Shown here piece after piece: positions 1-10,885 of a stretch of DNA of 64,000 nt. The notes under the pieces are model-generated. The model ran no database searches. It was given only the letters and a program-made list of their open reading frames with translations, and was not told the origin of the DNA. How positions within the stretch are numbered: position 1 is the first letter of the stretch; each line of letters begins with the position of its first letter. Source of the stretch: Verrucomicrobiales bacterium (GTDB lineage Bacteria > Verrucomicrobiota > Verrucomicrobiia > Limisphaerales > J093). A program made the position numbers and the translations under genes. The DNA lies in assembly GCA_015075445.1 (NCBI GenBank), contig JABTUJ010000003.1:62001-126000 (forward strand), read 5' to 3'.

Positions 1-171
1 ACGGACTACCATGTCCCGGATGGCACAAGCGGTTTTCTGGTAGTCGGTAGAGGAAAGGATGACGAAGCGGTGCGGCAGGAGGCGTTGCTCGATCAACCGC
101 ACGGTGTTCGTGGCGGCGTCGAAATCGACGGTGCGGCAGGCTTGGCGATGACCGCGGACGGTGACGTTCAT
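1..171 (-). CDS. mtnA: S-methyl-5-thioribose-1-phosphate isomerase, N-terminal part
   Basis: This gene starts at an ATG (171-169) and runs off the left edge; 57 codons are visible. The translation begins MNVTVRGHRQACRTVDFD, continues with IEQRLLPHRFVIL and ends AIRDMVVR, which matches the N-terminus of MtnA (IDQ.LLPH.F followed by AIRDM.VRGAPAIG). MtnA converts methylthioribose-1-phosphate to methylthioribulose-1-phosphate in cytoplasmic methionine salvage. The catalytic region lies outside the window. It follows the TPR gene on the same strand after 37 bases, so the two are probably co-transcribed. The identification rests on motif recognition of a short segment; an eIF2B-type relative is the only close alternative. 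Confidence 0.8.
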   Translation of the reverse strand, partial: MNVTVRGHRQACRTVDFDAATNTVRLIEQRLLPHRFVILSSTDYQKTACAIRDMVVR

Positions 172-208
172 GGCAGGAAGGCGGGCCGGACCGGACGTAC
201 GGAGGCGA

Positions 209-619
209 TTAGAAGATCTCGATGCGGAGGGTGCGGATGCGGGAGCGGAGCTGGCGGTAGAGCGGGTGTTTGCGGAACCCGGCGAGGTCCGGATCGCGCG
301 AGATCCGGCGGAAGTCGCGATAGCCCACGTCGAGGGCCCGGTTTAGCGCGGCGTAGGCGGCCTCGGGTCGATTGGTGAGGGCGTAGCTGCAAGCCAGGTT
401 GTACTGGACGGACGGGTCGTCGGGTCGGAGGCGAGCCACCTGCTCATCCACCGCCGTGCCCTCATGGAGCTGGCCGCGCTGAATGTAGTCATCCCCCAGC
501 AACTGAAGGGCTTCGACGAAAGCGGGATCGCGTCGGGTCAACCCGGCGAGGAAACTGATCTCGATGTCGAGATCGCGGCGTTGTTGGGGACTGAGGGGTT
601 TGTTGGAGCCACGCGCCAT
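209..619 (-). CDS. Small TPR-repeat protein
   Basis: A 136-residue cytoplasmic protein. I chose the ATG at 619 (MARGSNKPLSPQQRRDLDIE) because the longer reading frame to 700 begins with an Arg/Pro-rich stretch lacking protein character. Residues about 25-110 form TPR-like helix pairs: ALQLLGDDYIQRGQLHEG, then VQYNLACSYALTNRPEAA and ALNRALDVGYRDFRRI. Proteins of this size with a final 'DPDLAGFRKHPLY' segment are common TPR proteins in Verrucomicrobia and Planctomycetes. No catalytic motif is visible; a scaffold role is likely. It lies directly upstream of mtnA on the same strand, but a role in methionine salvage is not shown. Confidence 0.75.
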   Translation of the reverse strand: MARGSNKPLSPQQRRDLDIEISFLAGLTRRDPAFVEALQLLGDDYIQRGQLHEGTAVDEQVARLRPDDPSVQYNLACSYALTNRPEAAYAALNRALDVGYRDFRRISRDPDLAGFRKHPLYRQLRSRIRTLRIEIF

Positions 620-883
620 AACTGCGGGGGGAATGATGGTCACCGCCCGTTCCAAGTCAAGGGGTCGCCGTGGTGTCCGACGCGGCCACCGGAAGCACAT
701 GCCCGAGGAACCAAGGGCCTGATCGAAGCGCCCCTCGGGACTGATCTCCGTTACGGCTTTCCCAGGTTGATGTCACGAAGCGCCCACCCGGGTTCCTGCG
801 GCTCCGGCGTGTTGGCCCCCCCTGTCGGTGAACATGATGGCGGCGAGCCTGCGGTGTTCGGTGGCGGGCTTTGACATGAGAAA

Positions 884-2098
884 TCAATCCAACCAATCCG
901 AGGCGGGCTGTACTCGGATGCTGCGGCCTTCCTCCTTGAGCGCGTCGCGCTGGTTGAGCGTGAGCAGCAGCAGTTCGCGCTTGCGACCGCGGGCGCCGGG
1001 CAGTTCAGCCGCGGCCAGCAATCCGCGCAGTTCGCGCTCGCGGTTTTGCGGCGTCAGTTCGGCGCAGACCTGGATGGCGGTTTCCGGTGTCACGAAGTCA
1101 CATTCCCAATCGTGGGGTTCCGCCGCGTAAGCTGGCGCAGCACCCTGGCGGCGCAAGGCGAGCAGGACCGCGTTCTCCAGGCGGCGGCCCACGTCGGGCG
1201 TGGGGTTGGGCGTGTTGGCGGCGCGAAAGCCGGGATCAATGGCGTAGTATTTCGGCGGGCTGACGACGCGCCGTTTGAACGAGGCGCTGAACTTCGGCAC
1301 CGCCAGCAGCAGCCACGCGTCCTGCAGATACTCGACGTAGCGGGCGGCCTGCGCCACCGAGGGGATCGCCAGCCCCTTGGCCAGCGCCTGCAAGGACAGC
1401 GGTTGGCCGGTGTGCGCCAGCAGGTGCAGGACAAGGTTCATCAGGTGGCGCGTGTCGCGCAGCGCGTAGCGCGAGACGATGTCGCGCTGCACCACGTCGC
1501 GCAGCAGTTCCCGCAGCAACGCCGGGCCGGCCTCGCCCTCGCGCAAGGCACCGGGAAAACCGCCTTCCTCCAAGTAGCTGGCCAGTGTCGCCGGCCCGCG
1601 CTCCCGGCCGCGGAACTCCAAGTATTCGCCGTAGGAAAAGGGATAGACCTCGGCGGAGATGTGGCGACCGGTGAGCTTGGCCCCCAGCTCCCGGCCCAGC
1701 AGCGAAGCATTCGAGCCGGTCACGCAGACACGCCGCCCGGCCTCGAGCAGGGCCCGGACGAGCCGTGGCCATTCCGGAACCTCCTGCACTTCGTCGAGGA
1801 ACACCGCCGCGCCGGGATGATGCTCGTCCAAGACCGAAAGCAAGGAGGGGAAATCGTCCGGCCCCAGCCCGTAAAGCCGCGTATCCTCCAGGTTGCCGAA
1901 GACCGCCGGGCCACCTTCCCGCCGGCGAAGCTGCTGCTGCAGCGTGCTCTTGCCGCAGCGCCGCACCCCGGTGAGCACCAGCGCGTGGTCCGCCGGGCGC
2001 CGCAACGAATCCAGCACCGCCCGGGGCACCTCGACCTGCGGCGGGCGGGTCACAGCGGGCGCGGCCAGCACCTGGACCAGTGTTTCTCGTAGTAACAT
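884..2098 (-). CDS. AAA-type ATPase of the DUF4143 family
   Basis: A 404-residue protein. Around residues 40-55 there is a P-loop (LTGVRRCGKST), followed by a Walker B-like FLDEVQEVPEW near residue 97 and a sensor-like CVTGSNASLLGRELG. The segment HISAEVYPFSYGEYLEF is the usual family signature, and the C-terminal half (VEYLQDAWLLLAVPKFS, KYYAIDPGFRAA) matches DUF4143. Family members are archaeal-type/bacterial P-loop ATPases of unknown physiological role, often in accessory regions. It is monocistronic: a gap of 265 bases separates it from the TPR gene and the next gene is divergent. The length is normal for the family. Confidence 0.88.
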   Translation of the reverse strand: MLLRETLVQVLAAPAVTRPPQVEVPRAVLDSLRRPADHALVLTGVRRCGKSTLQQQLRRREGGPAVFGNLEDTRLYGLGPDDFPSLLSVLDEHHPGAAVFLDEVQEVPEWPRLVRALLEAGRRVCVTGSNASLLGRELGAKLTGRHISAEVYPFSYGEYLEFRGRERGPATLASYLEEGGFPGALREGEAGPALLRELLRDVVQRDIVSRYALRDTRHLMNLVLHLLAHTGQPLSLQALAKGLAIPSVAQAARYVEYLQDAWLLLAVPKFSASFKRRVVSPPKYYAIDPGFRAANTPNPTPDVGRRLENAVLLALRRQGAAPAYAAEPHDWECDFVTPETAIQVCAELTPQNRERELRGLLAAAELPGARGRKRELLLLTLNQRDALKEEGRSIRVQPASDWLD

Positions 2099-2308
2099 GT
2101 CGGTGTTCTATCGTGAAATACACTCGTGGCCAATCGTAAAGTTCTCCCGCTGTCGTTACTCTGGTGAACGAGATGGTCGGCGAGTCGGCGGTGTTCGGTG
2201 CCGGCGCTCATGGCGCGGCCAGGGCGAGGGTCACAGTTTCGGCACCGTGCGGCGAGGGGTCGGGATTTTCGTTGCCCCCGCTTGTGCGTCGACCGCATAA
2301 CGCGGCGC

Positions 2309-3325
2309 ATGCTTTGTTTTGTCACCGGGGCCACGGGTTTTGTTGGCGCCAATTTGGTGCATGAGTTGAACGCACGGGGCCACGCAGTCCGAGCGCTGTT
2401 GCGACCAGGGGCGGACACGCGCGGACTGGTGGGTGCCGAGTACGAGCCGGTGACGGCGGCCTTGACCGATCGCGGCGGGTTGGCGCGGGCGATGCGAGAT
2501 TGCGATTGGTGCTTTCACGTGGCCGCGAGCTACCACCTGTGGCTGCCGGACTACGCACCGCTGTACGCCGCCAACGTCGAGGGGACGCGGGCGGTCCTCG
2601 CGGCGGCCGGAGACGCTGGCTGCCGTCGGATCGTGTACACGAGCACGGTCGGGGTTTTACGGCCGCCCCCACCCGGGGTGGCGAAGCCTCAACCGGTGGA
2701 CGAGACGGCTTCGGCGACGCTCGACGAAATGACCAACCCCTACAAGCGGTCCAAGTGGCTGGCCGAGAACCTGGCGCACGAGCAGGCCGAGCGGGGATCG
2801 CCGGTCGTCATCGTGAATCCGACGGCGCCGGTTGGGCCGCGCGACGTGAAGCCCACCCCGACCGGCCAAGTGGTGGTGGACTTTCTGAACAGGCGTCTAC
2901 CCGCCGTCCTGGATACAGGGCTGAATTGGGTGCACGTGCGGGATGTGGCCGCCGGGCATGTCCTGGCTGCTGAGCGGGGTCGGGTAGGGGAGCGTTACAT
3001 CCTGGGGAGCACCGTGGGCAACTGGACCTTGCAGGAAGCGCTGTCGGTGCTGGCGGAACTGAGTGGACAACCGGCTCCACGCTGGAAGATCCCCTATGGG
3101 GTGGCCCTCGCGGCTGCCTACATGGACGAATTCAAGTCCAGGTTCACGCGGCGCCCGCCCCGCGCCCCGCTCGCAGGGGTAAGGATGGCTCGGTACAAGA
3201 TGTTCTTCACTCCCGCGAAGGCAGTTCAAGAACTGGGTCTGCCCCAGACGCCGCCGCGGGAGGCCCTGGCTGACGCGGTGGAATGGTTTCGGTCCCAAGG
3301 GTATGTCACGCCGGTGCGGGCCTAG
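2309..3325 (+). CDS. hpnA: NAD-dependent epimerase, hopanoid-associated HpnA type
   Basis: A 338-residue extended short-chain dehydrogenase. The ATG at 2309 places the nucleotide-binding motif (FVTGATGFVGANL) at the extreme N-terminus as usual; the longer frame from 2198 adds a meaningless Arg-rich leader. YKRSKWLAE is the catalytic YxxxK, and YTSTVGVL and VNPTAPVGPRD are typical HpnA segments. HpnA-like proteins act on nucleotide sugars or on hopanoid/terpenoid side-chain sugars. No other hopanoid gene (shc, hpnC/D/E) is in the window, so the substrate is unknown. It is transcribed divergently from the DUF4143 ATPase across about 210 bases. Confidence 0.8.
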   Translation: MLCFVTGATGFVGANLVHELNARGHAVRALLRPGADTRGLVGAEYEPVTAALTDRGGLARAMRDCDWCFHVAASYHLWLPDYAPLYAANVEGTRAVLAAAGDAGCRRIVYTSTVGVLRPPPPGVAKPQPVDETASATLDEMTNPYKRSKWLAENLAHEQAERGSPVVIVNPTAPVGPRDVKPTPTGQVVVDFLNRRLPAVLDTGLNWVHVRDVAAGHVLAAERGRVGERYILGSTVGNWTLQEALSVLAELSGQPAPRWKIPYGVALAAAYMDEFKSRFTRRPPRAPLAGVRMARYKMFFTPAKAVQELGLPQTPPREALADAVEWFRSQGYVTPVRA

Positions 3326-3477
3326 ACCCAAGGCGCGAAGGCGCACCCGCCCCTCTCACTGCACGCCCTCCTTGAGCCGCCCGCAGCGGGGCGAAGCCTG
3401 GCACATGACCCCCCTCGCCCGGCGAGCCGCATTCCCGGCTCTGGGACTCGGCGTTGCCCTGTCCGGGCCGGCGCGGC

Positions 3478-3741
3478 TCACGCGCTGGTCACCGGCCGGT
3501 TGGAAACCGGCGGCGGGAGGCGGGGGGGATTCTGCGCGTAACTACGCAACTCGTCGACGAGGAGTGCCAGTTTGGGGACGTGCCGTTCGTGGGGGGCCTG
3601 CTCGACCAAGTCGAGCATTTCCTCGACGCAGGCTTCGATGACGGCGTTCGCTGAGAGGCGCCCCAAGTCGGTGGCGATTCTCTCCGCTCGCGCCGCGAGG
3701 CGTGCATCGATTCGGAAGTTCCGGTAAGCGGCCCTGCGCAC
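3478..3741 (-). CDS. Small ribbon-helix-helix-like protein
   Basis: 87 residues, starting at GTG 3741 (MRRAAYRNFRIDARLAARAERIATDLGRLSANAVIEACVEE). A basic N-terminal strand followed by two helices (LAARAERIATDL and SANAVIEACVEEMLDLVE) resembles MetJ/Arc-type DNA-binding proteins or antitoxins, but this is fold-level inference only. The last residues (PPVSNRPVTSA) are encoded by a palindromic repeat (3495-3511), so the C-terminus may have been replaced by repeat insertion. No toxin gene follows. A plausible promoter lies immediately upstream (3748-3777), placing the transcript start at about the start codon. Confidence 0.55.
   Translation of the reverse strand: MRRAAYRNFRIDARLAARAERIATDLGRLSANAVIEACVEEMLDLVEQAPHERHVPKLALLVDELRSYAQNPPRLPPPVSNRPVTSA
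3495..3511. repeat. Palindromic 'GG-AA' repeat inside a CDS end
   Basis: GCCGGTTGGAAACCGGC is an interrupted palindrome of the same design as the GCAGGCTTCCAGCCTGC units found three times at 55865-55965. It encodes the C-terminal residues of the small RHH-like protein on the minus strand. Confidence 0.55.
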
Positions 3742-3747
3742 GCTATC

Positions 3748-3777
3748 CTACTACACGGACGGACTAAAAAAAGTCAA
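3748..3777 (-). promoter_or_regulatory. Putative sigma-70 promoter
   Basis: On the minus strand TTGACT (3777-3772) is followed after 18 bases by TAGTAG (3753-3748). The predicted start of transcription, about 7 bases on, falls at the GTG start codon 3741, so the transcript would be leaderless or nearly so. Motif match only. Confidence 0.4.
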
Positions 3778-3986
3778 AATAAAGTTCGCAGTGCGCGGAA
3801 GTGCGCGGATAATGCGCGGCCAAGGACCCGGGCGAACGTCAGCGTGCAGGGCCCCACCCAGGCCGCGAGCTGTTCCTCCGGCCAGGGTGGACCGTTCGGA
3901 GGACGGGGACAAACTCTGGAGCGGACTGTGGGAGGCGACGCGTTGACGACCGCCGGGTGCCGAACATAAACAAGGAGAGACATGGT

Positions 3987-4697
3987 ATGAAACGCCCCTC
4001 TGGTCCCGACCCGCGGAGGTCCGTAGCCAAGCCCGTCAATGGGTGGCCCGTGCGTTGGGAGCCCTTCCTCGAGAGCCTCAAAGGCTTCGGGTTGCTGAAC
4101 TCACAGATGAACGAGCATCGCCTCTACCTGCCAGTCGAGCTGCGCCGGCGGTTGGGAGGGTTGCTCGAGGTTCCGTGGATCATCTCGTATTGGTGTGAGG
4201 GTTGCCTGCGAGTGGTGCCTGAGCACCTCTGGCGGGATTACCTCGAACGCGTCTGTGCCCAGCTCCAGGAAATCCGGCTGCAGGGCTGGGTCGAGGAAGC
4301 GATCGTCCAACCGGCCGCCACGATCACGCTCGAGCAGGGCGGACGCTGGAACCTCCCCCCGGCTCTCACGGCCCTGAGCCGGATCGGCGGCGGGGCATTG
4401 TGCGTGCTTTGTCCCAGCGAGGGGGGAATCGAGATCTGGGAGGCGAACGCCAAACACCGCCGCCTCCGCGCCATCACCGAGGAGATTCTGCAGCGCCGCT
4501 CGCTTATGCCACCCGGGGGAACCAGCGCCGCTCCGCGGGTCAACGGCGAGACACCGGGCGGACCTGGCACAGCCCTGCCACCGGCCGCGACCGACAAGCC
4601 ACCGGGTCCGCCGATCAACGGCCGGCCCGCAGGGGATCGTCCGGTTTCTCCCCCGCCACCCCCGCCCCAGGAGCCGCCCGGAGCGCCGCCGTCTTAG
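3987..4697 (+). CDS. MraZ-like AbrB-fold regulator with proline-rich tail
   Basis: 236 residues. The ATG at 3987 is preceded by AAGGAGAGA; a nearer ATG at 3982 is out of frame and stops after two codons. Residues about 30-175 follow the double MraZ layout: HRLYLPVELRRRLGGL, ISYWCEGCLRVVPEHLWRDYLERV, then a second half with GGRWNLPPALTAL and GGIEIWEANAKHRR, matching the '..GRi.iP..lr' and 'EiW' positions of MraZ. The remaining 60 residues are Pro/Gly-rich and probably disordered. MraZ normally heads the dcw cell-division cluster and binds DNA; here there is no mraW or ftsL nearby. It may be a divergent paralog. It converges on metH across a hairpin. Confidence 0.65.
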   Translation: MKRPSGPDPRRSVAKPVNGWPVRWEPFLESLKGFGLLNSQMNEHRLYLPVELRRRLGGLLEVPWIISYWCEGCLRVVPEHLWRDYLERVCAQLQEIRLQGWVEEAIVQPAATITLEQGGRWNLPPALTALSRIGGGALCVLCPSEGGIEIWEANAKHRRLRAITEEILQRRSLMPPGGTSAAPRVNGETPGGPGTALPPAATDKPPGPPINGRPAGDRPVSPPPPPPQEPPGAPPS

Positions 4698-4700
4698 CCT

Positions 4701-4790
4701 GGATATCTCCTGCCCGCTGTAGGCGCCGACGTGAGGAGGCGTTGTGAGCCAGGGGCAATACCCTTCGCCTCCTCACGTCGGCGCCTACAG
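4701..4790. repeat. REP-like element A, paired hairpin between mraZ-like gene and metH
   Basis: The core begins CTGTAGGCGCCGACGTGAGG at 4717-4741 and is repeated in inverted orientation at 4766-4790, giving a perfect 25-bp stem with a 24-base loop. A conserved leader GGATATCTCCTGCCCG (4701-4716) precedes it and also precedes the copies at 48537. It lies between two convergent genes and so could terminate both. Confidence 0.85.
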
Positions 4791-4827
4791 TCGGTCGCGG
4801 GTTGATGCCGAGCATGAAAGAGGCGGG

Positions 4828-8856
<4,029 letters not shown>

Positions 8857-8871
8857 CCTGTGGTTTGCGGG

Positions 8872-8891
8872 GGCGCCCTGCCGGGGCGCCG
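8872..8891 (-). promoter_or_regulatory. GC hairpin in the metH leader
   Basis: The metH leader contains GGCGCCC, a 5-base loop, then GGGCGCC, ending about 15 bases before the start codons. It could impede initiation or mark a short leader control. I could not match it to a SAM, SAH or cobalamin riboswitch consensus, so it is listed only as a structure. Confidence 0.3.
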
Positions 8892-8961
8892 GTGGCCGCG
8901 CACGGGCGAACCATCGAGAAGGTGCCGTGACTCGGCAAGCAAAAAATCATCGCATCATGAT

Positions 8962-9171
8962 TCACTGATATGAAGTTAAGTTCCCGTCGTTCAGGCTGAC
9001 CGGCGCCTCGTCCAGTAACACGAACAACCCCGCAGGCGTCGGTTCGATCATGTCGGCCAATCGTCCGTAAGTCCGCCAGGGTCGGTTGTGAAAGTTGCCG
9101 TGGAATCCGTCCAGCCACCCGCCGTCCACCGCCGTGGTTCCGTCCTGCTTCGTGCCCACCGCCAGGTTCAT
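8962..9171 (-). pseudogene. Fragment of a pseudopilin-like protein
   Basis: About 69 codons reading MNLAVGTKQDGTTAVDGGWL, then RTYGRLADMIEPTPAGLFVLLDEAPVSLNDG. The 'P..LFVLLDE...SLNDG' block is the typical distal part of the large verrucomicrobial prepilin-like proteins (H-X9-DG type). The N-terminal TLIELLVV helix is missing and both ends are abrupt: the 5' side abuts another gene fragment at 9175 and the 3' side ends in the metH leader. I read it as a relic left by recombination. Confidence 0.6.
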
Positions 9172-9174
9172 GCT

Positions 9175-9779
9175 GTTCCGACGACAACGGGTACGGCGAC
9201 ATCTTTGTGCGGGACCTGACAGCGAACCGCACGATGCTGCTGAGCGCCCTGCCCACCGGGGCCTCGCCCAACCACGGTTCGCTCTCGCCCGTCCTGGCCC
9301 CCGATGGCCGCACCGTCGCTTTCCTGAGTTGGGCTTCGGACTTCGGCCCCGGCGACCGCAACCGCGCTGCCGACGTCTTCGTGCTGCGCCTTGGCTCTGG
9401 TCCGGCTGCGGACGCGGATGAGGATGGCCTGCCCGACGACTGGGAAGTGGCCTATTTCAACAGCCTGGTCCGTGACGGTGCCGGGGACTGGGATGGCGAC
9501 GGCCTGAGTGACCGGGACGAATACCTGGCCGGGACCGATCCCACCAATGCGGGTGCCGTGTTGCGCGTGTTGACCCTGGTGGCCGGCGGTGGCGACGGCG
9601 TGACCGTCTTCTGGAGCGCCACCCCCGGCCGCAGGTACGAGGTGCACTTCAAGGACAAGGTGGAAGCGCCTTGGGCCGCGCTCGCGGGAGACATCGAGGC
9701 CACCGGGGAGATCGCGAGCAAGCTTGACACGACGGCCGGTGCCAACCTTCAGCGCTTCTATCGGGCGGTGATCAAGTGA
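9175..9779 (+). pseudogene. C-terminal fragment of a TolB/PD40-type repeat protein
   Basis: The reading frame is open from about 9175 (SDDNGYGDIFVRDL) and the first start-like codon is a GTG at 9207 (190 residues). The first part is a TolB-like propeller blade (IFVRDLTANRTMLLS, VLAPDGRTVAFLSWASDF, DVFVLRLG). It is followed by a calcium-binding Asp-rich thrombospondin-3-like segment (DADEDGLPDDWE, DWDGDGLSDRDEYLAGTDP) and a C-terminal beta-rich domain ending FYRAVIK. Intact relatives carry several more blades and a signal peptide, both absent here. It is therefore a 5'-truncated remnant, although the 3' end looks normal. Confidence 0.65.
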
Positions 9780-9829
9780 CGGGCACGGTTCTTTTTCGTT
9801 TCATGGCGTTTCGTTGCCCGGCAAAAGGT

Positions 9830-9857
9830 TTGACACTTGGGGGCCCGTGCCTAGAGT
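9830..9857 (+). promoter_or_regulatory. Promoter of tRNA-Ala
   Basis: TTGACA (9830-9835) and TAGAGT (9852-9857) are separated by 16 bases, 17 bases upstream of the mature tRNA. A perfect -35 box and near-consensus -10 box in the expected place make this convincing. Confidence 0.65.
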
Positions 9858-9874
9858 GCGTCCGTCTTTTGGCT

Positions 9875-9950
9875 GGGGTCGTAGCTCAGTTGGTAGAGCA
9901 CCACAATGGCATTGTGGGGGTCAGGGGTTCGAATCCCCTCGGCTCCACCA
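9875..9950 (+). tRNA. tRNA-Ala (anticodon GGC)
   Basis: 76 bases including an encoded CCA. The acceptor stem pairs GGGGTCG with CGGCTCC; the D arm is GCTC/GAGC, the anticodon stem CCACA/TGTGG with loop ATGGCAT (anticodon GGC, reads GCC), and the T arm AGGGG-TTCGAAT-CCCCT. All four stems close without mismatches other than one G-T pair. Confidence 0.98.
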
Positions 9951-10288
9951 GTCTTCCGGAGGTTGAAAGCAGTCGCCAAGTCGCGGCCAACGCGACCTTC
10001 CTTGGCAGAGCACTCCGATGTCATGCCTCCGGTGAGGCCTCCCGGTTGCCCGCCGTTCCCTGGCCGGTTTCACCGCTGCGCCCGTGCCTGAGCTGGAGCA
10101 GCCCGCCGACCGCCGTTTTCGGCGCGGCGCATTCGGGCACCGTGGCTTGACAGGGCGTTTCGGATGTCCATTATCCACCAATGAAGAACAACTACTCCAC
10201 GCGTGGGGCAGGACCGGTGACACGCATTCCCGGCAACCGCATCGCTGGCCGCTGATCCAGGGCCGCCATTCCAACCACACACAACCGC
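9951..10288. other. Intergenic stretch without a gene
   Basis: No supported gene. The only signal is a promoter-like TTGACA (10147-10152), 17-base spacer, ATTATC (10170-10175), ahead of the membrane protein at 10289. Confidence 0.4.
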
Positions 10289-10777
10289 ATGGTGACCAAC
10301 CGGGCACGCGAAGGCGGAGGGCAGAACGGCAGTCCGCCCTGGGTGCTGATCATGGGCGCCGTTTTCGGCGGGCTCACCCTGCTGTTCTTCATGGCGCTGG
10401 TCGTTGTCACCATGACCGGTGCCAACGGCGACTTAGGGCGAGGAACCAGGCAGCTTATCGCCGTGGTCATGGCGTTTGCCACGGCGCTGTCGTTCAGCTT
10501 CATCGGCGGAAGTGCGGCGGCAAATGGCCATCTGTCTCTGCCGTTCGTGAAGAGCCATCCCGTTGCTTTTGGCGTCAGCGGCGGTATCGGCGTGTTTGTC
10601 ATTGTCTTGTTGCTTGGGCTTACCGTTTTCGTGGGCCGACCCGACGATCCGAGGAAGTCTTCACGGCACGAAACGCGCCGCCCCGGCCTGACGCGGTCCG
10701 CGGTTCTGCAGCCCGCCATCGTCGGTGGATCTGTCGCGTGCGCGACGCCGACCGCGGGTCGATCCGCGTCGGCTTGA
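10289..10777 (+). CDS. Three-TM membrane protein, short paralog of the next gene
   Basis: 162 residues with three hydrophobic segments: about 18-40 (WVLIMGAVFGGLTLLFFMAL), 52-74 (QLIAVVMAFATALSFSFIGG) and 92-114 (FGVSGGIGVFVIVLLLGLTV). The same three segments, in the same order and with the same phrases (GGLTLLFFMAL / AGFTLLFFAVV; AFATALSFSFIGG / AFGAALSFGFIGG), open the next protein at 10886. After residue 120 the two diverge and this one ends in a low-complexity tail, so it may be a duplicate that lost its soluble domain. Function unknown. Confidence 0.6.
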   Translation: MVTNRAREGGGQNGSPPWVLIMGAVFGGLTLLFFMALVVVTMTGANGDLGRGTRQLIAVVMAFATALSFSFIGGSAAANGHLSLPFVKSHPVAFGVSGGIGVFVIVLLLGLTVFVGRPDDPRKSSRHETRRPGLTRSAVLQPAIVGGSVACATPTAGRSASA

Positions 10778-10885
10778 ACGGCGACGTTCCAGCCGGTCGC
10801 GTCCTGTTCGATGTCCCAGCGCCCATCCCAAGGCCGACGCCGAGCACTCGGACCGGCTTTTCCGGGCGCTGAGAGGCGACCCAGG

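Noticed and set aside
8857..8990. SAM, SAH or cobalamin riboswitch upstream of metH
   Set aside because: I see only one short GC hairpin and cannot match the conserved cores of these riboswitches; recorded as a structure, not a riboswitch.
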